Assembly (NCBI GenBank): GCA_022661535.1
Contig: JAKULF010000001.1
Location: 3,782,001 to 3,846,000, forward strand
Source: Eutypa lata
Lineage: Eukaryota > Ascomycota > Sordariomycetes > Xylariales > Diatrypaceae
Direction: 5' to 3'
DNA: 64,000 nucleotides
The position numbers were made by a program, and so were the translations under genes. The stretch's first letter is position 1; every line of letters begins with the position of its first letter. Positions 35,627 through 48,399 of this stretch are shown piece after piece. The notes beneath the pieces are model-generated. The model did no database searches. It was not told where the DNA came from and saw only the letters and a program-made list of their open reading frames with translations.

Positions 35627-37198
35627 ATGGAACCTGAAGCCTTGAATCCAGCCATCCTAGCAGGTAAGCTCGTAACATCGAGTGTATTGAGAGAAGCAGA
35701 GCATTGACGATAGTGTCTTAGTGTTTCCAGTTGGAAGTGAGGTTATATCCATCACTAAACATGGCAAGACAAATGTATGATTTTCATCAAAAAGGCACCC
35801 CAGAAATAATGATTATTACACGAGTAAATGGGGTACGACAACCTCGTGGATGGGCATGAGAAACGCCTTACTCCGTTTATCTTCTACATTTTTCTGAACT
35901 TAGGAAGGTCATGTACGCTACGGTACACGCTGACGTTGTGGCGTCCTAGTGGTCTACTGGACTGAAACTTGTTATGAGAGTCAATAGCGAAGAGAAGGTA
36001 TACTTCCTAAAGGTAAGTGCAACCTGAAACTAGCTGCTAGAAGTAGCCAAGATGACAATGAAAAGGTTGTCGAGGAAGAGAGTTTGGTTGAGATGTCTCA
36101 AGCAGAGTATGAAGGGCAAAAGGCATTAGCAACTTACATACCTCATAACGTGGGCCATCCAGTCGCATGGGGTTACTTCGAGAACGACACGTCGAAGTCC
36201 TTTTTCATCACTCGATTCCGTCATCTACGCGAAAGTTCATTACCTACTCTACAGCTCCTGTCGATGCTCAAGCAATTGCACCAGTCATCTGTTTCACCAA
36301 CTGGAATGTTTGGATTCCATGTAACAACATATTACGGACCTCCTCCCATGATCAACGACTGGATCGACAACTGGGAAGAATTCTTCACTAGATTGTTCCG
36401 TGCCAACTTGGTATACGTGCAGGAAAAGCGAGGATGGGACGCAGAGCTGAACGAAATAGCGGATCGCTTTATCCGGAAGGTGATACCACGGCTTCTGCGA
36501 CCATTGCAAACGGGCAATCGAAGTATCAAGCCTACATTATGCCGTAAGCACTCACATATGTATTCTTTCGATGTTTGACTGTTTATTCGCCCATTTCACA
36601 AGACGTTCATTAATAGTTTGTTATGTTAAAGAGTGTCAGTAGAGTTCCTCCATACGTGTACTGACTGAGATGACTATAGACGGCGACCTCTGGGACGGCA
36701 ATATTCAGATTGATGCCTGCACGCAGCAGCCAATCTTATTTGATTCCTGCTGCTTCTACGGCCATAATGAAAGTGAGCGTGCGATTTATGACAATCAGGT
36801 ATTAACAGCGGCGTTAACAATTCGACTTAGTGGACCTCCAATGTATGGGGGATCCCCGATATGCTCTAGGCATGGAATTTATCGAGATGTATAAGCAAGA
36901 AATCGGCGCATCTGAACCGCAAGGTGACTTCTATGATCGTCACGACTTATACGCTATGTAGGTCTGTATAATGGAGAGCTTTTCGCGTTGTATAGCTAAT
37001 TGTATCAAGACGAAACAATATCTGCGTCGCAGGGATGTGGCCTCAATGGGCATCACTACTCCAAAAGTAGGTATCTCCCTAAGTTGCTTGGATGAAAGCA
37101 AGACCAAGCACATTATACTAACTGACTATAGAGCTAAGCGAGAAATGGTAAGACTACTGGAAAAATACCCTAATGGAATCGACGATTTTAAAGAATAG
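35627..37198 (+). CDS. Fructosamine/ketosamine-3-kinase family protein
   Basis: Predicted member of the fructosamine-3-kinase fold, which phosphorylates sugar adducts on protein amines so that they fall off. Eight exons: 35627-35663, 35731-35774, 35950-36012, 36066-36543, 36680-36772, 36831-36957, 37010-37066 and 37132-37198. They total 966 nt, or 321 residues, with all phases compatible. Visible family landmarks are YFLKV (ATP-lysine strand), MSQAEYEGQKAL, PTGMFGFHVTTYYGP, the catalytic loop CHGDLWDGN formed across the exon 4-5 junction, and ILFDSCCFYGHNEMDL formed across the exon 5-6 junction. The C-terminal helix ends KYPNGIDDFKE. Several donors are GTAGGT, and the gene is unusually intron-rich for this window. 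It diverges from the split NLR. Fungal paralogues of this family are numerous and their substrates are mostly unknown. Confidence 0.87.
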
Positions 37199-37565
37199 TA
37201 TCTATAACACTGCGTGTTGGATAGGGGGGATATAGCCAAGAAAAAACGAGCTGCGCTTAATCCGCGATGCCTTGTACAAGGTCTTATAATTTAATAGAAT
37301 TAGTATCATACTAAAAGTAAAGGTTCATCCATAAGAAATTCAACCGAAGTTCATTTCAAGACCGGGCTGGAGGCTTACTAGAAGAATAAGATTAAAATGC
37401 GAGGATATGTTATATGCACATATGCTTGTGAAGTGGAACCACATGCCAATTGAGCTGTAGCCCCTCAACCAACATCTTGACCCATTCATTCCACCATCAA
37501 GCCTACTCCTTTCTAAGTTCTTGCGCAGTATTTCGGACTGTAAACTTGAAACTACATTGGCAGAG
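37199..37565. other. Intergenic spacer
   Basis: Tandem spacer between the kinase-family gene and the first DHA1 transporter. It should carry the 3' end of the former and the promoter of the latter. No other feature seen. Confidence 0.5.
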
Positions 37566-39355
37566 ATGTTTTCTTCCGCTCAGACGAACGATCGTATTTG
37601 TGCCCCTATCAGCGAGCCACAAATTTGGGGCGAACCACGTGCAGAGGAAGATGAACAAGGATCTCAAAGAGAAGCGATTACTCAGGATACCCCGCCCTAC
37701 TCTGCATTTTCTAGGAACCAGAAGCGATGGATTATCTTAATCGCAGCCCTGGCTGGCTGGTTCTCGACTGCGAGTAGCTTTATTTACTTTCCCGCGATTC
37801 CCTTTCTTGCGAAAGACCTGCATGTTTCCATAGAGAGTATCAACCTCACAGTCACGTCCTACCTGATTGCCTCTGGTATATTCCCCTCCATTACAGGCGC
37901 TGCCGCGGATAAATATGGTCGACGCCCCGTGTTCATTGCATCACTTGGAGTCTATGGCGCTATCAACGTTGGTCTTGCTATGCAAAGGTCGTTTGCCGCG
38001 TTGATGACTTTGAGGCTGTTTCAGAGTGCTGCAATATCAGGTATGCCGCTTAGCACGACTCCACCTAGAGAATACTGACAAGCTCAGGGACCTTTTCTAT
38101 TGCCTATGGTGTAATTGGAGACCTAACGACACCAGCAGACAGGGGAGGCTATACTGGGTTCATGTCTATTTTGTAATCATGAGCCTAACCAAACCCTACT
38201 ACACTCTTCCCTGTGCTGACTTGAGAACTAGTTTGAATACACCACCCAGTGTTGCTCCGCTGATTAGTGGACTCTTGCTAATACGTTGGAGCTGGCCTTC
38301 AATATTTTGGTTTCTATCTATTGCGTCACTCGTTGTATTTTCAGTCATGACCATTTACATGGCAGAAACTTGCAGGGTAATAGTGGGCAATGGGAGTGGA
38401 ACTGCCTCATGGACTCACCGTCCCCTGGTTTCAACTCTGACACCCCCATCAGCGGTTTTAGAAGAATCCGTGAAACCACAGAGTAAAAGCATCAGCACTC
38501 TTATTAACCCTCTGGAAACACTGAAGTTATTGAAAAATCACGCGACACTTCTGGCTGTGGTTTGCTATGGGGTTTATTACACGATATACTCTTGCTTACA
38601 AGCCTCACTGTCTACTGTATTCGTCGAGATATATGGCGTCACTGGACTAGTCGCGGGATTGATATACATACCGTTTGGCGTTGCCTGTGTATTAGCCGCA
38701 TTTTTAGCAGGTAGATGCCTGGCTTCATACCCCTTTTTTGATTTCGGGCTGACTTAGAGCAGGGAGGATAATCGACCGTGACTATATCGTCACAGCCAAG
38801 TCTCAGGGGTTTGAGACTTCCCACCAGAAGTCGGACAATCTCTTGAACTTCCCCATCGAATACGCTCGCTTTAGAACAACTAAATATGCTATACTTTTTT
38901 GCACGCCGCTCATCGTTGGATATGGATGGGCTCTCCAGATGAAAGTAGTAAGTATGCTTGCATTTTATTATGGAAAGTGGTTATAACTCATGGAATTAGC
39001 ACATGGCGATACCCCTGATACTTCAATTTCTCATTGGGTTCATGAATCAAGTTCTATTTACGGTATGGTCCTCTAATGACAACACGAGGGACCAGGTGGC
39101 CTAACAGGTTGTCAGTCTCTAAATACACTTCTTGTGGATTTTCACCCGGACCGCTCTTCTTCAGTACAGGCCGCCAATAACTTGGTCAGGTGCGAACTCG
39201 CCGCCGCAGGTCTCGCTATTCTAGATTTGATGCTCACGCGACTGGGACCCGGGTGGTGTTTCGTGGTCTTTGCAAGCCTTCACGCTGTAACTCTTCCCAC
39301 ACTGTGGTTATTAGAGCGCCGTGGCCCGATATGGAGGAATGCAAATATAAAATGA
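37566..39355 (+). CDS. MFS transporter, DHA1 family
   Basis: Predicted 12-helix proton-coupled exporter of the plasma membrane, 508 residues. Six exons: 37566-38040, 38088-38172, 38232-38710, 38763-38947, 39000-39062 and 39116-39355; introns are 47-59 nt with standard ends. The cytosolic N-terminus is acidic, and helix 1 starts at RWIILIAALAGWF. Motif A between helices 2 and 3 reads GAAADKYGRRPVF. Further blocks are GVIGDLTTPADRGGYTGFM (motif C side), APLISGLLLIRWSWPSIFWF and, late, NNLVRCELAAAG. This set resembles the QDR/TPO and citrate-exporter branch. The substrate cannot be inferred. It sits head-to-tail after the kinase-family gene and before a chitinase gene. Confidence 0.87.
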
Positions 39356-40293
39356 AAGAAAATAAAATAAAATCATAGGGTGGTTCATGAACCTGATGAT
39401 CTACTATCAGCTGTTTAATACGACCTAGAAACTCAAGATGATTTCCCCTATGGAATGGAGCATGTAGCCAATGGCTGATATGGAAGCTAATTACTGTCTA
39501 TTGCATCGGGAGACCCAATGGAACTTCGTCTTCTACTTCCGTAAAATTAGACACCAAGTTCAGAGATGTGTTAACTGCAGATGAGGCAGTATTGCGTGCT
39601 CAAATATCGAAAGTGTCGACGCGGCACGCAGGAAGAGATCGCCTCAGATTGATGACTCGGCAAGGACCTGCATGAAAAGTCAATATCGACATTACGCGGG
39701 GACCAACCACGGAGGTTCCGGATATTGTCGGTCTATTTAACCGACGGCCATACCCCTTTCTACCAACGTGGCTTAGACACTCCAATTTCTATCTTTTATC
39801 GATGCTGGGCACATCCACCTATTTGCAATATGCGAGTGTGTTGAGTATTCTTAGTATTAATAGGGATATATCAAAGAGCCCGGCCGTCAACCTCGGTGGT
39901 ACCCGGCGGTTTGCTCAGGCTAAAGTCCCAAGGTGGCATCGCTCGACTGCAAAAATATCGTAAATCTGCTTTGGAATGGTATTAATTAGATCTATAATGA
40001 GGTAAACAGATGGACCATGTCGCAAAGCATGCCATATTCCATGACAGCGCAACGTTGCTATTGTGCCGCTTACGCGGCAGACACCTAAAGTTGCGTTGTA
40101 CTGCCGGCCACACGACGCATTTTAGGACTGCATGGCGCTTTACAAGACTACTCTCAGCTGCTTATCCTACGCTTTTTAACTTGTGAATGTCCTTCATAGA
40201 TGGGGTTTCTCTGGTAGCTCGCTTAACGTGTTGCGCAAGAGGCGCTGTTCGTGATTATTAGCACTCGTCAACAGAATACACCTTCCTCTCAGC
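39356..40293. other. Intergenic spacer
   Basis: No gene recognised. It should contain the transporter 3' end and the chitinase promoter. Short frames such as the minus-strand one at 39600-39785 show no family features. Confidence 0.5.
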
Positions 40294-41707
40294 ATGCAAC
40301 CACTCCCTCAGTGGGCCTTCGCCCTGAGTTTCTTGGCTAACTGCGTGTGTGGTGCAGAAGAGTCGTGGTTTCACTTCTCACCTTTTAGGGGATTCCAAAA
40401 CGCTGCATATTTTACGAACTGGTTTGGCCACCTGGCGTGATCATAGTCGTCGCGTAGATAGCTGACTTGAACTCAGGGGCGCTTCCAACTATTCAATTGA
40501 TCAGCTTCCGTTCTCGGATCTAACACACATCCTCTATGCATTCGCCGATATTGGAGCCAATGGCACAGTTCTATCTTCAAACCTGACGGTAGACGTCGAA
40601 CAACGACTTCCATGGGGGGTGGGACGAGAGGTAATCGGCCACAACGCTCACGGCGCGGTCAAGCAGTTGTTTCTGCACAAGAAGCGTCACCGCAATCTTA
40701 AGACTCTTCTCTCCATTGGGGGCTGGAACTTTTCGCCCAAGTTCGCACCCATCGCCGCTACAGAGATGGGGAGACAGACATTCGCAAGGTCCGCTGTGAA
40801 GCTCGCAACCGATTGGGGGTTCGACGGCATCGACATCGACTGGGAATACCCGGCTACGGAGGAGGACAAGGCCAATTTTGTCAAGCTCCTGGAGGCTTGT
40901 AGAACGGCCTTTGACAACTATACCAGGAGAAATCAATTGAGGTACCGGTTCCTAATCACGGTGGCAAGCCCAGCTACTGCTCTGAACCTAGAGCATATGG
41001 ACCTAGTTAAAATGAATGAGTTTGTGGACACCTGGTGAGTAATTCAGCCTTCCCCTTACTTACCCCATGCGCATATCTACCACCTACCATCCATCGCTTG
41101 CAATTCGATTCGCTAACGACAGACATACCCACATAGGCACTTGATGGCCTACGACTACGCGGGGAACTGGAGCACCGCCAGCAGCCACCAAGCGAACCTA
41201 TTCGCGAACCGGAACCTAACGCAGCTCAGCACGCACGACGCGCTAGGACACTACGAGGGGGCAGGGATCTCGGCGCACAAGATCTTGATGGGCCTGCCTT
41301 TGTACGGGCGCGCGTTCGAGGGAACGTCGGGACTGGGCCAGCGCTTTACGGGCGTCGGCACCGGCGGCGCCGAGCCGGGCGTCTGGTACTACCGGGACCT
41401 GCCGCGACCGGGGGCCCGGGAGGTGTACGACGAGGTGGCGCAGGCGGCCTACAGCTACGACAACAAGACGCGCGAGCTCGTCTCGTACGACAACGTGCGC
41501 AGCGCCGCGTCCAAGGCGCGCTATGTGGCTGGTAGGCGGCTTGGTGGTGCTTTCTTCTGGGAGGCGAGGGGCGATAAGAAGGGGCGCGAGAGTTTGGTTG
41601 GGACTGTGGCGCGTGAGTTGGACTGGCTCGATGAGACCCCGAATCACCTTCACTATCCGACGAGCCGGTATGATAATATCCGGCTTGGGTTGCCTTGGGA
41701 GTGGTGA
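40294..41707 (+). CDS. Secreted chitinase, GH18
   Basis: Predicted endo/exo-chitinase of 418 residues with exons 40294-40421, 40477-41034 and 41137-41707 (introns of 55 and 102 nt). Residues 1-20 form a signal peptide (ALSFLANCVCG core). The mature enzyme starts its barrel with AAYFTNW. GH18 motifs follow in order: HILYAFADI, LLSIGGWNFS, and the catalytic DGIDIDWEYP whose last Glu is the proton donor. YDYAG on the third exon and a late FFWEARGDK strand complete the barrel. No chitin-binding or anchor domain follows. The third exon is much GC-richer than the second. A role in wall remodelling or in attacking other fungi cannot be distinguished from sequence. Confidence 0.9.
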
Positions 41708-44194
41708 ATGTTGGATGGAAGGGTAATAGTGGGACATATTTTGAGGAGTAAAAATTCAGGCGCATCAACCTATGTATTGACGTGATATTGTTATGAGCGA
41801 CTTCAACTGTTGTATCGATAACGATGAGTATCTAATGACCATTATAGTGTCAGTAACTTCACACGAGGACTACGATTCCAGAGATATGTAGCTATTATGG
41901 TCGCCTTTTTAGCCTCATATTAGACTCGTATTCAGAGTTGAGACCCCCTTCTCTCCCTCTCGCACCCTCTGCACCCCCCCTTTCCTATAATCTTTTATTG
42001 CACGAGTATTGTGAACCCCAACCAGCCTCTTTCGTTGTAGATTCTAGAGCACATATGACACGCCTTGAAGGTCGGCTTCTCGATATGTCTTGAACAGGGT
42101 ATAATCACGAAGTAGGTATCGTAGTTTTACGGGTGTTTTGAATCGAAGCCTCATATGAGTTCCTGTATCATTTCACAATGCTTTACCTATTAATATTGCA
42201 CAAGATTAGATAAAGCAACAGGAAAAACAATTCGATACGAGGTACCTTTCAATTAAGGCATATGACATATAATGGCTAGCCATTGTTTTCAGCAAGGTCA
42301 TCATAGAATAAAATCAGGGGAGGAGCCTATACTTCGGAACAGCACTTTGAGCACTCCAACACTGTGACCTGGTCTTCGGTTGCTGATGTATGTAATCGTT
42401 TGGATGTGATCTACATCGAGCTCAATAATAGACCTTGTCATCCCGCATCTGAAGACGTCACACTTTGAAGATCCGTTTACATATGCTAGGTTACCCCGCA
42501 ATATTGCGCCGACATAGAAACACAAGACGAGCTCGGAAATAACCCGATAGAACGGTTATAACTGGGGTCTGGGGCCGGCAAGGGACATGATTGGTATGTA
42601 CGTTTGTACGTATGTCATCTTCGTATGCTTGACAGGCGAGCTGCCCGCCTGTTAAGCAGACGGCTGGTGTTGTGCAATGTCCCTGCAAATTTGGACGACC
42701 ATTCCAGCCATTGTGTTGATATCGCGACGAGTGTTATCTGGGAATGCTTCAATCGTAAAACATGCAGGTACTATCTAGCAGGTATTATAATGGTTTGTTG
42801 CTAACAACAACAAATCTGATATATATGGCTCACAGACTGCATATCTCTCCACTTCGTAGTATAACTTTATAATTAAGCCCCCCACGAGTGAAGTAGGCCT
42901 TTCTATAGTCCCCTTATTCACCAAAGTGTAAGCTTTGTTATACAATAAGGTTGATAAAGAAGTGGAGATTCCTTCGAGAACCGCGGAGTATTGCCGTTTT
43001 TAGAGAAAACATGTAATAAGGTCCGAGAGTGGGGCAGATATAGGTATGTAGGTGCATTAGAGGTCACCTCCATAGGCTATACCTACAATCATCAGACTTA
43101 TCTAACACTTTGACAATAGTTAGTCACATAGATTTCCGAGCTATGATTCATATGTCAGAACCACGTATGTCTCGGTCCTGGTGAGATTCATAAACGTTGA
43201 TGATGGTAATAATATCGCTTAGCATCATAACGTAGAAATATTGCAAGGAGTGAAACGTGGTGGGTTCTACAAGGGTTCTGTTTCCAGTTAGCTGTTGTAT
43301 GTAGCAATGCGCACTCCACCACAACATACTATGTATATCCACTGTGATAACCCAACCACGGGTTTGGGTGGTAGCGGCCGATCTACATATCTATGACTCA
43401 AGAAATGCTACGGTGAAGGAAGAAACATTTTACCTATAGTTAAAGAGAAGGGGAACCCTGGGAAATATCAAGAGCTTCCCGCATCTTCGCACATCAGACT
43501 CCTATATATGTACGTATAAGTAGGGTAACTAACTAGTTACATATAGTGTATTACGGAGTGAACTTGGCGTCATCGCCTTTACGCGGCTCCCCGGACACCG
43601 TGCGTGAGCGCGAAGGCCGGGCGGGAGAAGGCGTAGTTAAATATCGCGATAAAAAAGCATTGGAGGTAAGAGCCTATCTCCGGTCCAATGCCGCTAGCCT
43701 AAAAGTCGCAGGTAGGAACCAAACCCGTTCATCTAACGGCATTTCGGCAGCGACAAGGGGGAGGGCCCAATGGAACAGTCTAGGGTTATTCCCCTCTGTT
43801 GGGAACGACGAATGGGCAACCGATCACCGAACAATCATTTTATTGCCGAAGACCAGAAGTTACCCTGAAACCCGATAGGTCGGGGTTTGTAAGCACCAAA
43901 TATCGTATCGGTTGTGTTTAGCATTAATAATGTTTTCTCCTCTTCTTCCTACTTGCATGGTTACGGCTTATTAGTTAGTACTTGTTTCGTTTTTATTATC
44001 CTGTCTGTGGGACGGTTGCAGTGTTAGTTACAGTATAACTACACGTTATTCTACCCCCGCGGTTAGATTCGTACAGATCTGTCGGCGACTGTACACAAGC
44101 TTGCGACCCAAGACTCTGGCGCGCATTTTCCTTGGCTAGAAAAAAAAGTATTGTTGCGGAGCTGGGCCGGAGTTTACTGCAACCCGCAGGGAAG
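41708..44194. other. Long intergenic spacer
   Basis: About 2.5 kb without a recognisable gene. A pyrimidine-rich stretch lies near 41948-41990. The open frame at 43546-43878 is GC-richer and ATG-led but resembles nothing, and its composition resembles the leader region of the next gene. The last 300 bases probably hold the promoter and 5' UTR of the second DHA1 transporter. Confidence 0.5.
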
Positions 44195-46329
44195 ATGACG
44201 GAGATTGAGAAAGACGGTAGTCTTGGCGGCGATGCCGGACGCTCGTCGCTCACGGGCCCGTCGTCAATATCAAGCGATGGAGTCAAAGAGGAGAGACCCG
44301 TCGAGCTAGAAACCATTCGTGGGAACAGCAAGCAGAGCCAGCGCAGTCGGAGCCGTCTAAGTAGACGTAACAGCCATGCCTCCGACGATAGTGACCCGCT
44401 CTCTCCACTCGAGCTCGCGCTGTCGAATGGGAGCCAGGGGTTCCAGGAGGCCACCCGGGTCCGCACTGCCACGAGCTTCGGGAGCTCCGCCTCCCGGCCG
44501 CCGGACCACGAGGTCGTCTTCGACGACGACGACCCCGAGAATCCCAGGAACTGGTCGCTTTGGTTCAGGAGCTGGATGATCTTCGCCATCAGCTACACGA
44601 CGTGGGTTGTCGTGTTCTACAGCACCAGCTACACGGCCTCGATTCCCGGTCTGATGGAAGCGTTCGATGTGACGAGCACCCCAATTGCGACGCTCGGCGT
44701 CACGACGTACTTGCTTGGCCTCGCGACCGGAAGTTTGCTTGTCGCTCCCGCGAGCGAGCTGTGGGGTCGCAAGCCCGTATACGTGACCTGCATGACCTGC
44801 TTCACGCTTCTCGTAATCCCGTGCTGTCTCGCTACATCCCTCACAGAAATGATCATTGTTCGATTCTTTGGGTACGTGCCCAGAACCCTTTTAAGCGAAA
44901 CAATTCATGTGTTAACCGAGTGACAGGGCTATGTTTGGTGCCGTCATGGTCTCCAACAGCGCAGGATCTGTCGTTGATGTCTCGACCGAGGAGTACCGTG
45001 CTTTGACAATGTCGTTATGGTCGATCGCACCGATGAACGGCCCTGTCACCGGGCCTGTCATTGGCGGATTCGTCTACCAGTATCTCGGCTGGCAATGGGA
45101 CAACTGGCTGGTTCTGATCCTCGCAGGAGTCGGGACGCTCTTCATGGCGACGACAAAGGAGACCTATGCGCCCGTGATTCTGCAACGGAAAGCAGCTCGC
45201 GCCCGAAAAGAGACGGATGATGAGCGGTGGTGGAGCCGCTACGACGAGAGGGTATCTACTAGTGCTCTCGTGAAAACTTATATGTGGCGACCCTTTGAGC
45301 TTGCGTTTAAGGAACCTATCCTCTGGTTTTTCAACCTCTGGTGAGATATCTTTGAAGCCCCTGGCTGACTGCCTTACCGCTGACGACGTATACTGACTTC
45401 GCTACTGAAGGCTCTCGCTCTTTTATGGCATCTTGTATCTCTGCTTCGTCGCATACCCCATCGTCTTTACGCAACATAGGGGCTGGGGTCCGGGTACATC
45501 GGGTCTGTCCTTCATCGGGATGGGAATCGGAACGATGATCGGAATCTGCGCCGAGCCTTTCTGGCGCAAGGTGATCAACAATCATCCCAAAGACCCGGAG
45601 ACGGGTAAGGTGCCGCCGGAAGCAACCGCTCGAGTCATGATCATCGGCTCGGTTCTAGTTGCAGTCGGTCAGCTGGCATTCAGTTGGACTTGTCTCCCTG
45701 TGTCCATTCACTGGGCGGTTCCTATCGCTTTTGGGATACCTTTTGGTTGCGGTAACGCCCTTTCATTTATTTACGGCGTAAGTGCTCTACTTTCTAACGA
45801 TATGTGCTCCTTGATCTACGTTTTATCTGCCATCACAACTCTTTTTTCATCTCACTTGATGAATGTCTATGCCCTTGACCCCCGAGGTCATAGCGTTTTA
45901 TGTCCCAATCGTATGCTAACCTTGGAAATGCAGATGAACTATCTAGCCAACGCTTATGGCATATACGCTGCATCGGCACTAGCCGGCAATGCTGTAACGC
46001 GCAGCTTCTTCGGTGGCACACTACCCCTTGCCGGGCCATCGATGTACGCGGCGCTCACACCGCAATGGGCGGGCACGCTTCTCGGATTGTTGGAGGTGGC
46101 TATGATCCCGATCCCGATAGTGTTCTACCGATACGGGGCCAAGATCAGGTCGAAGAGCAAAATCATCCGGCAGTTGAGGGAGGATCAGGAGAAGGACGAT
46201 CGCAGGGTCGAGAAGGCGCAGCGGAGGAAAGCGAAACTAGCAAACGCAGCGGGCGGAGATGGGGTTGTAGAGAAGGAAACTGGTGCTATTATTGGGACCA
46301 CAGGTTCAAAGGACGAAAGCGCTGTGTAA
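44195..46329 (+). CDS. MFS transporter, DHA1 family (polyamine/drug type)
   Basis: Predicted 12-helix exporter of 617 residues. Exons are 44195-44871, 44927-45340, 45411-45777 and 45934-46329. The long N-terminal tail (about 120 residues) is rich in Ser, Arg and acidic residues and ends DPENPRNWSLWFRSW, the usual entry to helix 1 in TPO/FLU1-like proteins. LWGRKPVY is the motif A remnant. The central loop carries basic and acidic clusters (RKAARARKETDDERWW). Near the end, YGIYAASALAGNAVTRSFFG and PLAGPSMYAAL are family-typical. The fourth-to-last exon junction uses a 156-nt intron (GTAAGT...GCTAACC...GCAG) that is in frame and stop-free, so its retention would insert 52 residues. The C-terminal tail is basic. 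Start chosen at the first in-frame ATG. Confidence 0.87.
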
Positions 46330-47376
46330 TACTAAGCTAAGTACATCATTTTAATATTATAATATAGCGGCTAGACTTACGCGTCTTGCTTAAGTATCGT
46401 GAGAAGTGGTATAGTACGCTATTTATCATAATCTACAGCAATTGGTTTTTAGTGATTTTGCCATATGTCACCACAGGTTCACACACCTAGTTCCCAGCGA
46501 TTGAAGTGATTTTGAATTACGTATAGGAGTCTATCAGAGTTTGATAGCCAACCTATCGTTCCCCTTTATGAAGCACACATTTACTCGTAATGTTAAGTAA
46601 TTGATCATGTATCAGCCTTGTGTTACATGCTTAACCAGTCAAATATAAATAATAAACCAACGAAAGGGGTTTGTCAACACTCAGGGGACGGCCCTATGAT
46701 GTTTAATGGTTTCAATACACATGCATAAAAAGGGGGGAGCTCGCAAATATAGCTATATCACCAGACCTCTGTATTGAGCGTCCTTTTAACATTATGTTGA
46801 CAAATCAGGTCTTGAAACCGAGCTTTTCTTTTTCTTTTGTTCTTTAAATTGTGTTTATCTTTTGTCTAGCACTTCAGCCCTTTTTAACACACTTTTAGCG
46901 TTCTGATAGAGGGCAAGAATGGTCCACTTCCCTACGTCGGGTGAAGAATTACTTGCCGGGTTGACTAGCGGATGCAAAGCTTGCGCGAGGAATCATGATC
47001 TACTAAGGATATGTAGATGCAATAAATAATCTGTCAACGTTACTTACAATACCTACCAAAGTGTTTTACTACGACATACCTATTGATATACAAAAACTTG
47101 TAAGCATATCTTAAACACGTAAAGGGCAACAAAGAACAGAGTACACGAAACTCAGGGCCATATACTCTTTGTTATATTAACAATAATTTATATCGACACG
47201 TCAGTTATAAAATGAGACGGTTTGATTGGAACATTACTATTGTGCAATTCATAACTTTATTTAAGGGGCATAGCTCCTACCCCTTAGCCAGTTTTATCCA
47301 TCTAAATTCAGCATCAATTTAAACACTGTTTGAAGAGAAACCCGTGAGTAATTCAATATAAGACATCATAACAACA
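46330..47376. other. Intergenic spacer
   Basis: No gene seen. The DNA is AT-rich but not reduced to RIP level. It holds the transporter 3' end and the leader of the Ser/Lys-rich gene. Confidence 0.5.
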
Positions 47377-48333
47377 ATGAGGAAGTTTCTCGGCATCCCT
47401 GAAAAGCGCAAATCCTCAAACGGAGGCAGTAGGTCCAGCCGTAGGAGCTCCGATTCTAGATCACGCACTCATACCTCTAGGGACGACGAAGTTTTTCGTC
47501 ATGCTGAGTCTTATGAACCGGAGGATTCGTTTACCATCCCGTCTGCCCCCAGCACAGTGTACCCCGAGGACTCCATTTCACAATGTGGTGGTCGGACGAA
47601 GTCAAGAGAAGGAGGTCATTCGTCGCGGCGTAAGCATCATTCGTCAAGTCACAAGTCTAGGTCTGGCTCGCACTCATCCAAGTCCAAGTCTGAAAAGTCT
47701 AAGTCTGAAAAGCCCAAGTCGCACGATTCAAAGTCTCGTAAGGACGGGTCCTCGGCCCATGGATCTCATTCGTCCCGTTCACGCCACGGTAGTAGGTCTT
47801 CAAGTCATGTCCCCGAAGCTAGGAGCGAGCATCGTAGTCGCGTGTCTTCGTATGTCCCGTCGGTCCCTGAGTATGGTGAGCGTGTCGAACCCCATCCCTC
47901 CCAGCTGCCCACCATTGTTGAAGTTTACAAGCCAGAAGATACATCTGAGCATTATAATACCGCTATTCAATCAGATTCAGAATATGACAGTTCATCAGAG
48001 GAAGAAGAGGACTACGATTACACGGTTATAAATGAGGACGGAGAACCCTATTACGGGTCTTACCAGGACTCTGCTGCTGTTCCGGACCTCGGCGCATTAA
48101 CCTTACAGCAAAACTCGTACCCTGGGCATAACGCGAATTACCACGGCTCTAACGCGTTGTACCGGACTGGTCCAGACGTTTCTTCGGCATCCTATAGTGA
48201 CCCATACTATAATGGTGCTTCCCACGGCCAATACACGAGGACAACCGAGACGGGAGTATATGAACAGTCAGGAACTGGAACTACTCGGGGAAGTTTTGCG
48301 CGTAACCAGGAGAGATTCGAGTGGCAAAGATAA
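47377..48333 (+). CDS. Ser/Lys/Arg-rich disordered protein
   Basis: Single-exon gene of 318 residues, starting at the ATG after ACAACA (a good fungal start context). I do not recognise a family. Residues 8-165 are dominated by Ser with Arg, Lys and His, including a Ser-Lys repeat (SKSKSEKSKSEKPKSHDSKS) near residue 105 and several RSRS-like runs. A short acidic stretch follows (SSSEEEEDYDY near 210), and the last 100 residues are Tyr/Gly/Asn/Ser-rich and low in charge. The layout suggests an intrinsically disordered nuclear or condensate-type protein with many possible phosphorylation sites, which is inference. It directly borders an AT-rich RIP block starting about 60 bases after the stop. 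Confidence 0.6.
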   Translation: MRKFLGIPEKRKSSNGGSRSSRRSSDSRSRTHTSRDDEVFRHAESYEPEDSFTIPSAPSTVYPEDSISQCGGRTKSREGGHSSRRKHHSSSHKSRSGSHSSKSKSEKSKSEKPKSHDSKSRKDGSSAHGSHSSRSRHGSRSSSHVPEARSEHRSRVSSYVPSVPEYGERVEPHPSQLPTIVEVYKPEDTSEHYNTAIQSDSEYDSSSEEEEDYDYTVINEDGEPYYGSYQDSAAVPDLGALTLQQNSYPGHNANYHGSNALYRTGPDVSSASYSDPYYNGASHGQYTRTTETGVYEQSGTGTTRGSFARNQERFEWQR

Positions 48334-48399
48334 GTTCTCTGAGAGTTTGATGGCCTTATGATAATTTAGCAGAAATATCTCGAACGGGCGATACTTATT

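Noticed and set aside
36971..37198. Stand-alone small gene
   Set aside because: The reading frame is an artefact of intron sequence. The last exons of the fructosamine-kinase family gene (37010-37066 and 37132-37198) use another frame for part of it and share its stop.
43546..43878. 110-codon ATG-led frame upstream of a DHA1 transporter
   Set aside because: No family resemblance, no partner exons, and composition like a long leader region.
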